This document shows positions 43,274-53,651 of a DNA stretch of 64,000 nt, in pieces; positions within the stretch are counted from its first letter, which is position 1, and every line of letters starts with the position of its first letter. Under the pieces are notes generated by a model that saw only the letters and a list, made by a program, of their open reading frames with translations, searched no databases and was not told the DNA's origin. Position numbers and translations under genes: made by a program. Origin of the DNA: Actinomycetota bacterium (GTDB taxonomy: Bacteria > Actinomycetota > Actinomycetes > S36-B12); the NCBI GenBank assembly GCA_030645615.1, contig JAUSNB010000021.1, positions 61,285 to 125,284 of the forward strand, read 5' to 3'.

Positions 43274-44347
43274 TCAGACGTTGAAGCGGAACTCCACGAC
43301 GTCGCCGTCGGCCATGACGTAGTCCTTGCCCTCGATGCGGACTTTGCCGCGGGCCTTGGCCTCCGCCATCGAGCCGGCATCCACGAGGTCGTCGAACGAC
43401 ACCACCTCCGCCTTGATGAAGCCCTTCTGGAAGTCGGTGTGGATCACTCCGGCGGCCTCGGGCGCCGTTGCCCCCCGGGGGATGGTCCAGGCCCGGGCCT
43501 CCTTGGGACCGGCCGTGAGGTAGGTCTGCAGCCCGAGAGTCGCGAAGCCCACGCGGGCAAGGGCGTGCAGGCCGCTCTCCTCCTGCCCCACGGACTGGAG
43601 GAGCTCGAGCGCCTCGTCCTCGGCGAGCTCCACGAGCTCGGCCTCCAGCTTCGCATCGAGGAACACCGCCTCGGCGGGCGCGACGAGGTCGGCCATGCGC
43701 CGCTTGAACTCCTCGTCGGCCAGCTCGTCCTCGTCGACGTTGATGACGTAGAGGAAGGGCTTGGCCGTCAGCAGGAACAGCTCCCTGAGCGGCATCGGGT
43801 CGACACCCGACGCGAAGATCGTGGTTCCCTGGTCAAGAAGCGCGCGGGCCTCCTCTGCGGCCGCGAGGACCGGGGCCCTGCTCTTGTCGTTGCGGGCCTC
43901 CTTCTGCAGCCGCGGCAGGGCCTTGTCGAGGGTCTGCAGGTCCGCGAGGATCAACTCGGTGTTGATCGTCTCCATGTCGTCCTGCGGGGAGACGCGGCCC
44001 TCGACGTGCACGACGTCGTCGTCGGTGAAGGCGCGGAGCACCTGGCAGATCGCATCCGATTCCCGGATGTTCGCCAGGAACTTGTTTCCCAGGCCCGCTC
44101 CCTCGCTCGCCCCCTTGACGATGCCGGCGATGTCGACGAAGACCACGGACGCCGGCAGGACCCGCTCGGACCCGAAGATCCCGGCGAGGACATCCAGCCG
44201 CGGATCCGGCACGCCCACGACCCCGGTGTTCGGCTCGATCGTGGCGAAGGGGTAGTTCGCCGCAAGCACGTCATTCTTGGTCAGGGCGTTGAAGAGGGTC
44301 GACTTGCCGACGTTGGGGAGACCGACGATGCCGATGGTGAGAGCCAC
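43274..44347 (-). CDS. ychF: Redox-/ribosome-associated GTPase/ATPase YchF (OBG family)
   Basis: 357 aa. G1 is GLPNVGKST near the N-terminus, DIAGIVKGASEGAG follows, and the YchF nucleotide-specificity region YVINVDEDE replaces NKxD, giving ATP preference in the family. The TGS domain is at the C-terminus, ending VEFRFNV. Start GTG at 44347 gives the usual N-terminus (ALTIGIVGLPNVG). The 3' end is the insertion site of the mobile element, which supplied or restored the last codons. Confidence 0.94.
   Translation of the reverse strand: MALTIGIVGLPNVGKSTLFNALTKNDVLAANYPFATIEPNTGVVGVPDPRLDVLAGIFGSERVLPASVVFVDIAGIVKGASEGAGLGNKFLANIRESDAICQVLRAFTDDDVVHVEGRVSPQDDMETINTELILADLQTLDKALPRLQKEARNDKSRAPVLAAAEEARALLDQGTTIFASGVDPMPLRELFLLTAKPFLYVINVDEDELADEEFKRRMADLVAPAEAVFLDAKLEAELVELAEDEALELLQSVGQEESGLHALARVGFATLGLQTYLTAGPKEARAWTIPRGATAPEAAGVIHTDFQKGFIKAEVVSFDDLVDAGSMAEAKARGKVRIEGKDYVMADGDVVEFRFNV
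43276..43292. repeat. attR core within ychF
   Basis: AGACGTTGAAGCGGAAC covers the last codons of ychF (FRFNV). It matches the left core at 16 of 17 bases. Confidence 0.8.
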
Positions 44348-44355
44348 GACGGGCG

Positions 44356-44361
44356 ATCCTA
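44356..44361 (-). promoter_or_regulatory. -10 element TAGGAT for ychF
   Basis: The minus-strand hexamer ends 8 nt before the GTG at 44347. Confidence 0.45.
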
Positions 44362-44409
44362 GTCGGGGTCGCCACGAGTGCGTTCGCCTCGAACGAGGTA
44401 CCCGTTGAG

Positions 44410-44415
44410 TACGGT
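44410..44415 (+). promoter_or_regulatory. -10 element TACGGT for DUF6542 gene
   Basis: It ends 6 nt before the GTG at 44422. Confidence 0.6.
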
Positions 44416-44421
44416 ACGGAT

Positions 44422-45255
44422 GTGGGGATCCGTGACGAACCGGGCGAACCGATCGACCCGGTCTACGAGTCGCTCTTCCGTCCCGACGACGAGCCAGCCA
44501 TCGAGCCCCCCATCGAGCCCTTCGTCCTCGCGGACCAGCCAATGGAGTGGCCCGACGACCCCGGCCCCGCCACTCACGACGACCTTGCAGCCCTGGCCGA
44601 GCCGGAGCCTGAACCGCCGGCCGACGCGCCTGCCGCCCCACGCGCCGTTACCGCCGACACCGGCCGGCTGTTCCGCAGTCAGGGGGTGGAGGGTCACGCG
44701 GACGCCGTTCTGGCGCTGTCGTCCGCTCATGCCGGGCGGCTGCGCACGCTCGATCGTTCCGAGCCCCTCGAGCAGGAGGCCGATGGGGCGCCGGGGCCAG
44801 CCGGGGCCGGCGACGTGAGCCCGGGAAGGCGCCGGGCCCGCCGCGACGAGGCTCGCAGCAGGCGCGTCGCAGCAGGTACGGGCCACGGCATCAGCGCGGG
44901 AGCCGTATATCTCATCGTCATCGTCGTCACGGTCGCGGTGGCCTTCGTCAACGCCTGGCTGGGCAGCGGCGAGCTGGGCTGGCCGACCGGAGTGGCGTTG
45001 CTCGCGTCCAGTGTCTATTGCGCCCTCCGCGTCCGGCGCCACGACGACGTCGTGGCCATCATCACGCCACCGATCGCCTTCCTGCTGGCCGCGCTCACGG
45101 CGGGCCAGGCCTTCCGCGGAGCCTCCGGCGGCGGGCTGCTCAATCGCACGCAACTGGTCTTCTTCACGCTCGCCTACAACTGGTACTGGGTGATCGGCAC
45201 CACCGTTGTCGTGCTGGTCATCATCGTCGTCCGGAGACGCGCCGCGGACGCGTAG
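44422..45255 (+). CDS. DUF6542-like membrane protein
   Basis: 277 aa. An acidic, Pro-rich cytoplasmic N-terminal half (about 1-155) precedes four membrane segments (about 158-270), including AGAVYLIVIVVTVAVAFVNAWLG in two parts. A membrane protein at this place, between ychF and ispH, is conserved in actinobacteria and matches DUF6542 from memory. Function unknown. Start GTG is supported by the upstream -10. Confidence 0.7.
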   Translation: MGIRDEPGEPIDPVYESLFRPDDEPAIEPPIEPFVLADQPMEWPDDPGPATHDDLAALAEPEPEPPADAPAAPRAVTADTGRLFRSQGVEGHADAVLALSSAHAGRLRTLDRSEPLEQEADGAPGPAGAGDVSPGRRRARRDEARSRRVAAGTGHGISAGAVYLIVIVVTVAVAFVNAWLGSGELGWPTGVALLASSVYCALRVRRHDDVVAIITPPIAFLLAALTAGQAFRGASGGGLLNRTQLVFFTLAYNWYWVIGTTVVVLVIIVVRRRAADA

Positions 45256-45262
45256 CCCACAT

Positions 45263-46231
45263 CTACCTGGGGTGGGCGCCTGCCGCCTTGATGTCCCGGC
45301 GCAGCTCGGGCGGGAGCGAGAACACCAGGGTCTCCTCGGCCGTCTCGACCTCCTCGACCGTGCCGAAGCCGTGGGCGCGCAGCCAGACCAGGACGTCGTC
45401 CACGAGGATCTCGGGCACGGACGCTCCGCTCGTGAGTCCCACCACCTCGACTCCCTCGAACCAGGCCACGTCGAGCTCCCGGGCGAAGTCGACCCGATGG
45501 GCCGACCGTGCGCCGGCCTCGAGGGCAACCTCGACGAGCCGGACCGAGTTCGATGAGTTCGCCGAACCCACGACCACGACGATGTCGCACTGGGCCGCGA
45601 TCGCCTTGACCGCGGCCTGGCGGTTCTGGGTCGCGTAGCAGATGTCGTCGCTCGGCGGGCTGATCAGGTGCGGGAAGCGCTCCTTGAGGGCTCCCACGGT
45701 CTGCAACGTCTCGTCGACCGAGAGGGTCGTCTGGGAGAGCCAGATCAGCTTGTCGGTCTGGGGCACCTCGACGGTGGCCGCCTCGTCCGGGTGCTCCACG
45801 AGGGTCATCACCTCCGGTGCCTCGCCCATCGTCCCGACGACCTCCTCATGGCCCTCATGGCCGATGAGCAGGATCTGGTACCCCTCGTGGGCGAACCGCT
45901 TGGCCTCCGAATGGACCTTCGTGACGAGCGGGCACGTGGCGTCGATGGTCTTGAGGTTGCGCTGGAGGGACTGCTCGTGGACCACCGGGGCAACGCCGTG
46001 CGCGGAGAAGACCACTGTCGACCCCTCTGGCACCTCCGCCACCTCGTCGACGAAGACCGCGCCCCGGGCCTCGAGCGACTCGACGACGAACTTGTTGTGC
46101 ACGATCTCCTTGCGGACGTAGACCGGCGGCCCGTAGAGCTCGATGGCCTTCTCGACCGCCACGACGGCCCGGTCGACCCCGGCGCAGTAGCCGCGAGGAG
46201 AAGCGAGGAGCACCTTCTTCGATTCGGGCAT
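45263..46231 (-). CDS. ispH: 4-hydroxy-3-methylbut-2-enyl diphosphate reductase
   Basis: 322 aa. The three iron-sulfur cysteines are in GYCAGVDRA (C16), DATCPLV and ICYATQNRQ. The [10 protein letters not shown] and TSGASVPE motifs of the substrate pocket are intact. It makes IPP and DMAPP in the last step of the MEP pathway, feeding the undecaprenyl-PP synthase encoded at 55.1 kb. Start ATG lies 6 nt behind TACGAT. Confidence 0.95.
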   Translation of the reverse strand: MPESKKVLLASPRGYCAGVDRAVVAVEKAIELYGPPVYVRKEIVHNKFVVESLEARGAVFVDEVAEVPEGSTVVFSAHGVAPVVHEQSLQRNLKTIDATCPLVTKVHSEAKRFAHEGYQILLIGHEGHEEVVGTMGEAPEVMTLVEHPDEAATVEVPQTDKLIWLSQTTLSVDETLQTVGALKERFPHLISPPSDDICYATQNRQAAVKAIAAQCDIVVVVGSANSSNSVRLVEVALEAGARSAHRVDFARELDVAWFEGVEVVGLTSGASVPEILVDDVLVWLRAHGFGTVEEVETAEETLVFSLPPELRRDIKAAGAHPR

Positions 46232-46237
46232 GGCCTC

Positions 46238-46263
46238 ATCGTAAGCGCCCGTCGCCGTAGGCT
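46238..46263. promoter_or_regulatory. Divergent -10 elements for ispH and xseA
   Basis: The minus-strand TACGAT (46238-46243) and plus-strand TAGGCT (46258-46263) each end 6 nt before their start codons (46231 and 46270). Confidence 0.65.
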
Positions 46264-46269
46264 CCGGCC

Positions 46270-47424
46270 GTGGCCCTGGACAGCAGCCCCGAGTCGCCGG
46301 CGCCGGTGCGCACGGTGGCCCGCCTCCTCGCCGACTGGATCGGCCGCCTCGGGGCCGTGTGGATCGAGGGCCAGGTCGCGGAGTACCGGCCCCGACCGGG
46401 CGGCCGGACGCACTTCCTGGTCCTGCGTGACACCGACGTGGACATGTCCCTGAGCGTGTCCGCCGATGCAGCGGTCATTGGCCGCATGGACCCACCACTG
46501 GCGGTTGGCCAGCGCGTTCTCGTCCACGCCAAGCCTGACTTCTACACCGGCCGCGGCAGCCTGTCCCTGCGCGCCCGTGAGATCCGGCCGGTCGGGCTGG
46601 GCGCGCTGCTCGAGGGGCTCGCCCGCCTGAAGGACTTGCTTGCCGCCGAGGGGCTGTTCGCGCCAGAGCGCAAAAAGCCGCTGCCGTTCATCCCCCGCTG
46701 CATCGGTCTTGTGTGCGGCCGGGCGAGCGCGGCCATGGACGACGTGCTCGTGAACGCGCGTGAGCGGTGGCCGGGCATCGCGTTCGAGGTCCGCGAGGTC
46801 GCGGTGCAGGGCGTGCAGGCGGTCCCGCAGGTCACGGCCGCGATCGCGGAACTCGACGCAATGGAGTTCGTCGACGTGATCATCGTCGCCCGGGGCGGTG
46901 GCAGCGTCGAGGACCTGCTGCCGTTCAGCAACGAGGCCATGGTCCGGGCCGTCGCGGCGTGCCGCACCCCTGTCGTGAGCGCGATCGGCCACGAGCAGGA
47001 CAATCCCCTCGTCGACTTCGTGGCTGACCTGCGGGCGTCCACGCCGACCGACGCGGCCAAGCGGGTGGTGCCTTCGCTGCGCGAGCAGCAAGCGCTCGTG
47101 GGCTCACTCCGCCAGCGCTCGGCGATCGTCCTGCGGCACCTGCTTGACCGCGAGGAGCAGTCGTTGCGCAACCGACGTCAACGGTCCCGGGCAGTACTGG
47201 TCTCGCGGCTGGATGCAGCTCGCTCGGACATCGAGCACCTCGGCGCCCGCGCACGCGCTCTCTCCCCCGCGGCCACGCTTGACCGTGGCTACGCCATCGT
47301 GACTCTTGCCGGCGGCGAGATCGCGCGCAGCGCCGACCAGATTGCCGAGGGGGACGTGCTCGGCATCCGGCTCGCCGAGGGCACGGTCGCGGCTCGGGCC
47401 GTCGCTCCCGAGCAGGGCAACTAG
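46270..47424 (+). CDS. xseA: Exonuclease VII large subunit
   Basis: 384 aa. An N-terminal OB-fold (about 20-120: [25 protein letters not shown]) precedes the catalytic domain with [21 protein letters not shown] and [24 protein letters not shown]. The C-terminal part is a coiled coil for XseB binding, shorter than in E. coli. It degrades single-stranded DNA. Its TAG stop is the first half of the -10 of xseB. Confidence 0.94.
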   Translation: MALDSSPESPAPVRTVARLLADWIGRLGAVWIEGQVAEYRPRPGGRTHFLVLRDTDVDMSLSVSADAAVIGRMDPPLAVGQRVLVHAKPDFYTGRGSLSLRAREIRPVGLGALLEGLARLKDLLAAEGLFAPERKKPLPFIPRCIGLVCGRASAAMDDVLVNARERWPGIAFEVREVAVQGVQAVPQVTAAIAELDAMEFVDVIIVARGGGSVEDLLPFSNEAMVRAVAACRTPVVSAIGHEQDNPLVDFVADLRASTPTDAAKRVVPSLREQQALVGSLRQRSAIVLRHLLDREEQSLRNRRQRSRAVLVSRLDAARSDIEHLGARARALSPAATLDRGYAIVTLAGGEIARSADQIAEGDVLGIRLAEGTVAARAVAPEQGN

Positions 47425-47427
47425 AGT
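47422..47427 (+). promoter_or_regulatory. -10 element TAGAGT overlapping xseA stop
   Basis: The xseA stop codon TAG starts the hexamer, which ends 6 nt before the ATG of xseB. xseB may therefore also have its own leaderless transcript. Confidence 0.55.
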
Positions 47428-47433
47428 CCCGGC

Positions 47434-47622
47434 ATGGCTGAGCCCACCTTCGAGCAGGCCCGTGACGAGCTCGCGGGCGTCGTGGCCTCCCTCGAGGCAG
47501 GCGGCCTGACGCTCGAGCAGTCCCTGGCCCTCTGGGAGCGCGGTGAGGAGCTCGCCGCGGTCTGCCAGTCGTGGCTCGACCAGGCCCGCGCTCGGGTCGA
47601 TCCACCGGCGCCGGACGCCTGA
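47434..47622 (+). CDS. xseB: Exonuclease VII small subunit
   Basis: 62 aa. FEQARDELAGVVASLEAGGLTLEQSLALWERGEELA is the complete XseB helical pattern. It binds the XseA coiled coil. It lies 9 bp after xseA. Confidence 0.93.
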   Translation: MAEPTFEQARDELAGVVASLEAGGLTLEQSLALWERGEELAAVCQSWLDQARARVDPPAPDA

Positions 47623-47634
47623 GCCAGACCCAGC

Positions 47635-48216
47635 TCAGGGCTCCAATGCGGGTACTGGCTGCAGGGAGCCCGCGAGGACGACGAGTTCCTCCCACGCGGC
47701 GCCGCCGGACACGACCGTGGTGACCCCATCATCGACGCGCACGAGGGACCGGCGCTCAGGGGTTTCCCACGCCTGCCACTCCACGCCGCCGACCGCCATG
47801 AGTCCGTCGCCTCTCCCGCCGCCGGTCTGCTCGTCCAGGTAGGCGGGGGCATCGCTGGCCGAGAGGCTGAACTGCGCGTACTGGTCCGCCGGCGTGACGT
47901 ATCCGATGTGCAGCACGGGCTCGGCGCCCGAGTCCTCCGTCGGCTCCCACCGAGCACTCGTCGGCCGCCAGCCGTCGGGCAGGCCGCTCGGTGCCACGAC
48001 GTCGAACGTGGCCTGCATCGTGGCGCGGGTCACGGCAGGAGTCACCTCGACCACGCGGACCGGGTCCGGCTGCGGCCGCCAGGCCAGCAGGAGCACTCCC
48101 GCGACCACGACCAGAACCACCGCAAGCGAACGGACCATGTCGCCAATGGACTGGCGCAGCCGAGGGCTCGGCCGGCCAGTGGGCTGCACCTGCGTCACGC
48201 GAACATCATGGGCCAT
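47635..48216 (-). CDS. DUF4245 membrane-anchored protein
   Basis: 193 aa. One N-terminal membrane helix (about 28-46) precedes an extracytoplasmic domain with [30 protein letters not shown] and a [13 protein letters not shown] core. This is the DUF4245 family, commonly next to glpX in actinobacteria. Function unknown. Start ATG lies 6 nt behind CATTCT on the minus strand. Confidence 0.82.
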   Translation of the reverse strand: MAHDVRVTQVQPTGRPSPRLRQSIGDMVRSLAVVLVVVAGVLLLAWRPQPDPVRVVEVTPAVTRATMQATFDVVAPSGLPDGWRPTSARWEPTEDSGAEPVLHIGYVTPADQYAQFSLSASDAPAYLDEQTGGGRGDGLMAVGGVEWQAWETPERRSLVRVDDGVTTVVSGGAAWEELVVLAGSLQPVPALEP

Positions 48217-48222
48217 TGGGCG

Positions 48223-48228
48223 AGAATG
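48223..48228 (-). promoter_or_regulatory. -10 element CATTCT for DUF4245 gene
   Basis: The minus-strand hexamer ends 6 nt before the ATG at 48216. Confidence 0.5.
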
Positions 48229-48245
48229 CGCTCCGCCAGCATGGC

Positions 48246-48251
48246 TACGCT
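48246..48251 (+). promoter_or_regulatory. -10 element TACGCT for glpX
   Basis: It ends 6 nt before the ATG at 48258. Confidence 0.6.
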
Positions 48252-48257
48252 GCCGCC

Positions 48258-49265
48258 ATGACCGTCGCGCCCGAGGTACCGGACCGCAATCTCGCCCTTG
48301 AGCTGGTGCGGGTCACGGAAGCGGCGGCGATGGCGGCGGCCCGCTGGGTCGGCCGCGGAGACAAGAACGGCGCGGACGGAGCCGCGGTCAATGCCATGCG
48401 CCTGCTCATCGGCAGCGTGTCGATGAACGGGGTCGTCGTCATCGGCGAGGGCGAGAAGGACGACGCGCCCATGCTGTTCAACGGTGAGCGCGTCGGAGAC
48501 GGCTACGGGCCAGAGGCGGATGTCGCCGTCGATCCCATTGACGGCACCACCCTCGCCGCCAAGGGCATGCCCAACGCGATCTCCGTCATCGCCGTGGCCG
48601 AGCGTGGCGCGATGTACGACCCGAGCGCGGTCTTCTACATGGAAAAGCTCGTCGTCGGCCCGGAGGCGGCCGATGCCATCGACATCACCGCGCCGATCGA
48701 GCGCAACCTGGCCATGATCGCCCGCAGCAAGGGCGAGCATGTCGAGGACCTCACGGTCTGCATCCTCGACCGCCCCCGGCACAACGAGCTCGTCGATCGA
48801 GTCCGGGCGGCAGGGGCACGCATCAAGTTCATAACCGACGGCGACGTGGCCGGCGCGATCATGGCCGCCCGCGCGGGCACCGGCGTGGACCTGCTGGCTG
48901 GCATCGGCGGAACTCCCGAGGGGATCATCGCCGCATGTGCCATCACGTGCCTCGGCGGCACGATCCAGGCCCGCCTGTGGCCACGCGACGGTGACGAGCG
49001 ACGCAAGGCCCTCGACGCCGGACACGACCTCGACCGGGTCCTCACGACCGGTGACCTCGTGACCGGCGAGAACATCTTCTTCTGCGCCACCGGCATCACG
49101 GATGGCGAGATCATGGAGGGCGTGCGGTACACACCCGACGGCCCGACGACCCACTCGATCGTCATGCGTAGCAAGAGCGGCACCATCAGGGACGTGCGCA
49201 GCGAGCACCGGCTGTCGAAGCTGTCCACCTACTCGTCGGTCGACTTCACCGGCTCAGGCCGATAG
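48258..49265 (+). CDS. glpX: Class II fructose-1,6-bisphosphatase
   Basis: 335 aa. [18 protein letters not shown] and [13 protein letters not shown] carry the metal and phosphate ligands, with [10 protein letters not shown] further on. It is a Li+-sensitive-type gluconeogenic phosphatase. The start is chosen at ATG 48258 from its -10. Its TAG stop lies within the GATAGT that precedes the amylosucrase gene. Confidence 0.95.
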   Translation: MTVAPEVPDRNLALELVRVTEAAAMAAARWVGRGDKNGADGAAVNAMRLLIGSVSMNGVVVIGEGEKDDAPMLFNGERVGDGYGPEADVAVDPIDGTTLAAKGMPNAISVIAVAERGAMYDPSAVFYMEKLVVGPEAADAIDITAPIERNLAMIARSKGEHVEDLTVCILDRPRHNELVDRVRAAGARIKFITDGDVAGAIMAARAGTGVDLLAGIGGTPEGIIAACAITCLGGTIQARLWPRDGDERRKALDAGHDLDRVLTTGDLVTGENIFFCATGITDGEIMEGVRYTPDGPTTHSIVMRSKSGTIRDVRSEHRLSKLSTYSSVDFTGSGR

Positions 49266-49266
49266 T
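49261..49266 (+). promoter_or_regulatory. -10-like GATAGT overlapping glpX stop
   Basis: It ends 6 nt before the GTG at 49273. The glpX TAG is inside it. Confidence 0.45.
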
Positions 49267-49272
49267 CCCCAC

Positions 49273-51210
49273 GTGGCCCAAACGACCAGCGCCACCCGCT
49301 CCGCGGCGCTCGCCGAGGCACGGGGCCGACTTGCCGCCGGGCTCGTGCGGGACGGTGATCGCGAGGCGGTGCTCGCCAGGTACGACCGGTGGGGTGCCGA
49401 CCTCTGGGACGGGCTCGCCGTCGTGTACGACGCGGCCCAGGTTCTGCCCCGAGTCGTCGACGTCATCCTCTCGGTGCATGCAGCCCGACCTCCGCGGCTG
49501 AGGCTCCGCGACACGGAGCGCACCCTGCGGCCGGACTGGTTCCAGGACGCGACGACCGTCGGCTACGTCGCGTACGCAGACCTGTTCGGCGGGACGCTCG
49601 ACGGGATCCGGTCGCGCATCGACTACCTGACCGGGCTCGGCATCACCTACCTGCACCTCATGCCGCTGCTGACTCCGCGGCCGGGCGCGAACGACGGCGG
49701 CTACGCGGTCATGGACTATCGATCGGTGCGGTCCGATCTCGGCACGATGGACGACCTCGCGGCCCTCGCGGACGGCCTCCACGATGCGGGCATCTCGCTG
49801 ACCCTTGACCTCGTTCTCAATCACGTGGCGCGCGAGCACGAATGGGCCGCGCGCGCCCGGGCCGGCGAGCCCAGGTACCACGACTACTTCTACGTGTTCC
49901 CCGACCGTGGGGTGCCCGACGCCTACGAGGCCACCCTGCCGGAGGTGTTCCCCGCCTTCGCCCCCGGCAACTTCACGTTCGACGCCGACCTCGACGGCTG
50001 GGTCTGGACCACCTTCAACGAATGGCAGTGGGATCTCAACTGGGCCAATCCCGATGTCTTCCTGGAGTTCGCCGACACGATCGGGTTCCTCGGCAACCAG
50101 GGCGCCGACTGCATCCGGCTCGACGCCATCGCGTTCGTTTGGAAGCGCATGGGGACGAACTGCCAGAACCAGCCGGAGGTGCACGCCATCACCCAGGCGC
50201 TGCGCGCCTGCGCCCGGATCACGGCGCCGGCCGTCATCTTCAAGGCCGAGGCCATCGTCGGTCGGCAGGACGTCGTCGGGTACCTGGGTCAGGGCGAGCA
50301 TGCCGGCAAGGTGTCCGATCTCGCGTACCACAACTCCCTGATGGTGCAGATCTGGTCGGCCCTCGCGGCTCGCGACGGACGGCTGCTCGCCACCGCGCTG
50401 TCCGCATTCGCACCGGTGCCCGTCACGACGGCCTGGGCGACGTACCTGCGCTGCCACGACGACATCGGCTGGGCCATCGATGACTCCGATGCGGCGATGG
50501 TCGGCTGGGACGGCTACGGCCACCGGTCCTTCCTGGCCGACTTCTACGCCGGTGACTTCCCCGGGAGCTTCGCGCGTGGCATGCACTTCCAGACCAACCC
50601 CGAGACGGGCGACCGCCGCACGTCCGGGTCGGCCGCCAGTCTCGCCGGCCTGCAGGCCGCGACCGAGCGTCACGATGCGGCCGCGCTGGCTCTTGCCGAG
50701 GACCGGCTGGCCTGCGCGTACGCCATGGTCTTCGGCTTCGGCGGCCTGCCCTTGCTCTACATGGGCGACGAGTTGGCCATGCTGAACGATCCGGCCTACC
50801 TGGCCGACCCCGCGAAGAGCGCCGACAACCGGTGGGTCCACCGTCCGGCCATGGACTGGACGGTCGCCGATGCGGGCGAGACGGCCGCCGGCAGCGCAGG
50901 CCGCATGTTCGCCCGCGTCCGCCGACTCATCGATGCGCGCCGCGGCCTGCCCGCGCTGCACGCCTCGGTGACCACCGAGGCCCTCGTCGCGTCGAACCCC
51001 GCCGTCCTGGTGTTCCGGCGCAGGCATGCAGCCGGGAGCATCGTGCAGGCCTACAACCTCTCCGAGCATCCACAGGCCTTCGACGCAGCCGCCCTCTGGC
51101 CGCTCGTCTCAGTCGCCTTGGTTGAGCGCATTACGGGTACGCCGGTCGCGTGGACGCCGGAGGTCGTCCTCCCGCCCTATGCCGCATGGTGGCTGACCTC
51201 GCCTGACTGA
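49273..51210 (+). CDS. Amylosucrase (GH13 subfamily 4)
   Basis: 645 aa, the family's usual length. The GH13 catalytic residues appear as D near 284 (CIRLDAIAF), E near 326 (FKAEAIVG) and D near 396 (RCHDDIGW). Extra N-terminal helices and the GGYAVMDYRSV region are typical of amylosucrase rather than trehalose synthase. The family makes alpha-1,4-glucan and fructose from sucrose. Its location between glpX and fum is unusual for the conserved block. No signal peptide is seen. A sucrose hydrolase specificity cannot be excluded. Confidence 0.88.
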   Translation: MAQTTSATRSAALAEARGRLAAGLVRDGDREAVLARYDRWGADLWDGLAVVYDAAQVLPRVVDVILSVHAARPPRLRLRDTERTLRPDWFQDATTVGYVAYADLFGGTLDGIRSRIDYLTGLGITYLHLMPLLTPRPGANDGGYAVMDYRSVRSDLGTMDDLAALADGLHDAGISLTLDLVLNHVAREHEWAARARAGEPRYHDYFYVFPDRGVPDAYEATLPEVFPAFAPGNFTFDADLDGWVWTTFNEWQWDLNWANPDVFLEFADTIGFLGNQGADCIRLDAIAFVWKRMGTNCQNQPEVHAITQALRACARITAPAVIFKAEAIVGRQDVVGYLGQGEHAGKVSDLAYHNSLMVQIWSALAARDGRLLATALSAFAPVPVTTAWATYLRCHDDIGWAIDDSDAAMVGWDGYGHRSFLADFYAGDFPGSFARGMHFQTNPETGDRRTSGSAASLAGLQAATERHDAAALALAEDRLACAYAMVFGFGGLPLLYMGDELAMLNDPAYLADPAKSADNRWVHRPAMDWTVADAGETAAGSAGRMFARVRRLIDARRGLPALHASVTTEALVASNPAVLVFRRRHAAGSIVQAYNLSEHPQAFDAAALWPLVSVALVERITGTPVAWTPEVVLPPYAAWWLTSPD

Positions 51211-51216
51211 GCCGAA

Positions 51217-51222
51217 TACCCT
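51217..51222 (+). promoter_or_regulatory. -10 element TACCCT for fum
   Basis: It ends 6 nt before the GTG at 51229. Confidence 0.6.
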
Positions 51223-51228
51223 TGACGG

Positions 51229-52893
<1,665 letters not shown>

Positions 52894-52905
52894 CCCGGCA
52901 GGCGA

Positions 52906-53454
52906 CTAGCAGTCGCTGCCCCCGCCGTGCCAGTGCTGCTTGCCCTCGCCATCGCGCCAGATGGTCCAGAAGGCACGGTCCTGCCAGTAGCGGTTCCACT
53001 TGTCAGGGGTGAGCTTGCGCAGAGCCTGGACGATGTCCATGCCCTCCTGGCCGAACTCCTTGCGGACCTCGCGCTGCATCATCCATGTCGCGCCGACCGC
53101 GAGCGGCGCGCTCATCTGGTACGCGCCGAAGTAGGTGCCGTTGTTCGCCCGGTAGTTGAAGTTGCTCTCCCGGTCGAGGATGCATCGGCGCACGTCCTCC
53201 TTGCCGGGCTTGAACCACCGGCCGGTGTACAGGCTCGGCATGAACCCGAGCATGTCGGCCGCTTCGCGGTCCCCGCGGATCAGGGCAAGCTCGCGGTCCT
53301 GCTCGCTGCTCGCGGCGGGGTCGGCGGGTTCAGCAGGGTCGTCGTCCGCCGGAAGGACCGACGGGGCTGCCGCGACGGCTGGGACCGCGCCGATCGTGCC
53401 GACCGTCAGCAGGGCCACGATGGCCAAGGCCACGGCACCGAGCTGACGGCGCAT
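52906..53454 (-). CDS. Secreted transglycosylase/Rpf-like protein
   Basis: 182 aa. The signal peptide runs to about residue 30 (AVPAVAAAPS). After an acidic linker, CILDRESNFNYRANNGTYFGAYQMS looks like the catalytic start of a lysozyme/resuscitation-promoting-factor fold, with the glutamate in RES as the likely catalytic residue. The end WRDGEGKQHWHGGGSDC has a second cysteine for a disulfide. It would cleave peptidoglycan outside the cell. The ATG at 53454 has AGGAG 6 nt upstream. A Crp-type box lies upstream. Confidence 0.75.
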   Translation of the reverse strand: MRRQLGAVALAIVALLTVGTIGAVPAVAAAPSVLPADDDPAEPADPAASSEQDRELALIRGDREAADMLGFMPSLYTGRWFKPGKEDVRRCILDRESNFNYRANNGTYFGAYQMSAPLAVGATWMMQREVRKEFGQEGMDIVQALRKLTPDKWNRYWQDRAFWTIWRDGEGKQHWHGGGSDC

Positions 53455-53630
53455 GCGGGTCTCCTGAAGGTGGACGGCGCTGCGGGACAAGGACATCAGC
53501 CCCCTACGGTGCCGAACAATCGTCCATCTGTCACGTCAGCATCGCGTGGCAAGGATCACAGCAACCATGGGCATACCGGGCAAAAGGTACGTAGGTGCAC
53601 AGCCTTCACATCCAGCCCTCGGGGAGGCAA

Positions 53631-53646
53631 TGTGACGCAGATCACA
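53631..53646. promoter_or_regulatory. Crp/GlxR-type operator
   Basis: TGTGA-CGCAGA-TCACA is a perfect match to the Crp/GlxR half-site consensus with the right 6-nt spacer. It lies about 180 bp before the Rpf-like gene and just after the PhoH-PIN gene end. Confidence 0.65.
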
Positions 53647-53651
53647 CGCCC

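Larger units (their letters stand above)
33490..43292. mobile_element. 9.8-kb integrative element in the 3' end of ychF (satellite/prophage-like)
   Basis: The element is bounded by a 17-bp direct repeat AGACGTTGAA(T/G)CGGAAC. The right copy is the last codons of ychF. The left copy, read on the minus strand, encodes FRFNV and a TAG stop, the same C-terminus. A tyrosine integrase gene ends 29 bp from the right end. Contents are a small plus-strand cluster, a long minus-strand operon (excisionase-like, tape measure, initiator-like, zinc-finger and unknown proteins) and an HTH-integrase pair. I find no terminase, portal, capsid, lysis or conjugation gene. It could be a phage satellite, a degenerate prophage or an undescribed mini-element. 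Confidence 0.85.

Noticed and set aside
33490..43292. Integrative conjugative element
   Set aside because: No relaxase, FtsK/TraB translocase or type IV secretion gene is visible; the tape measure points to a phage-related origin.
49246..51069. 607-aa minus-strand open frame opposite the amylosucrase gene
   Set aside because: Antisense shadow of a complete GH13 gene with all catalytic motifs; no recognisable protein pattern.
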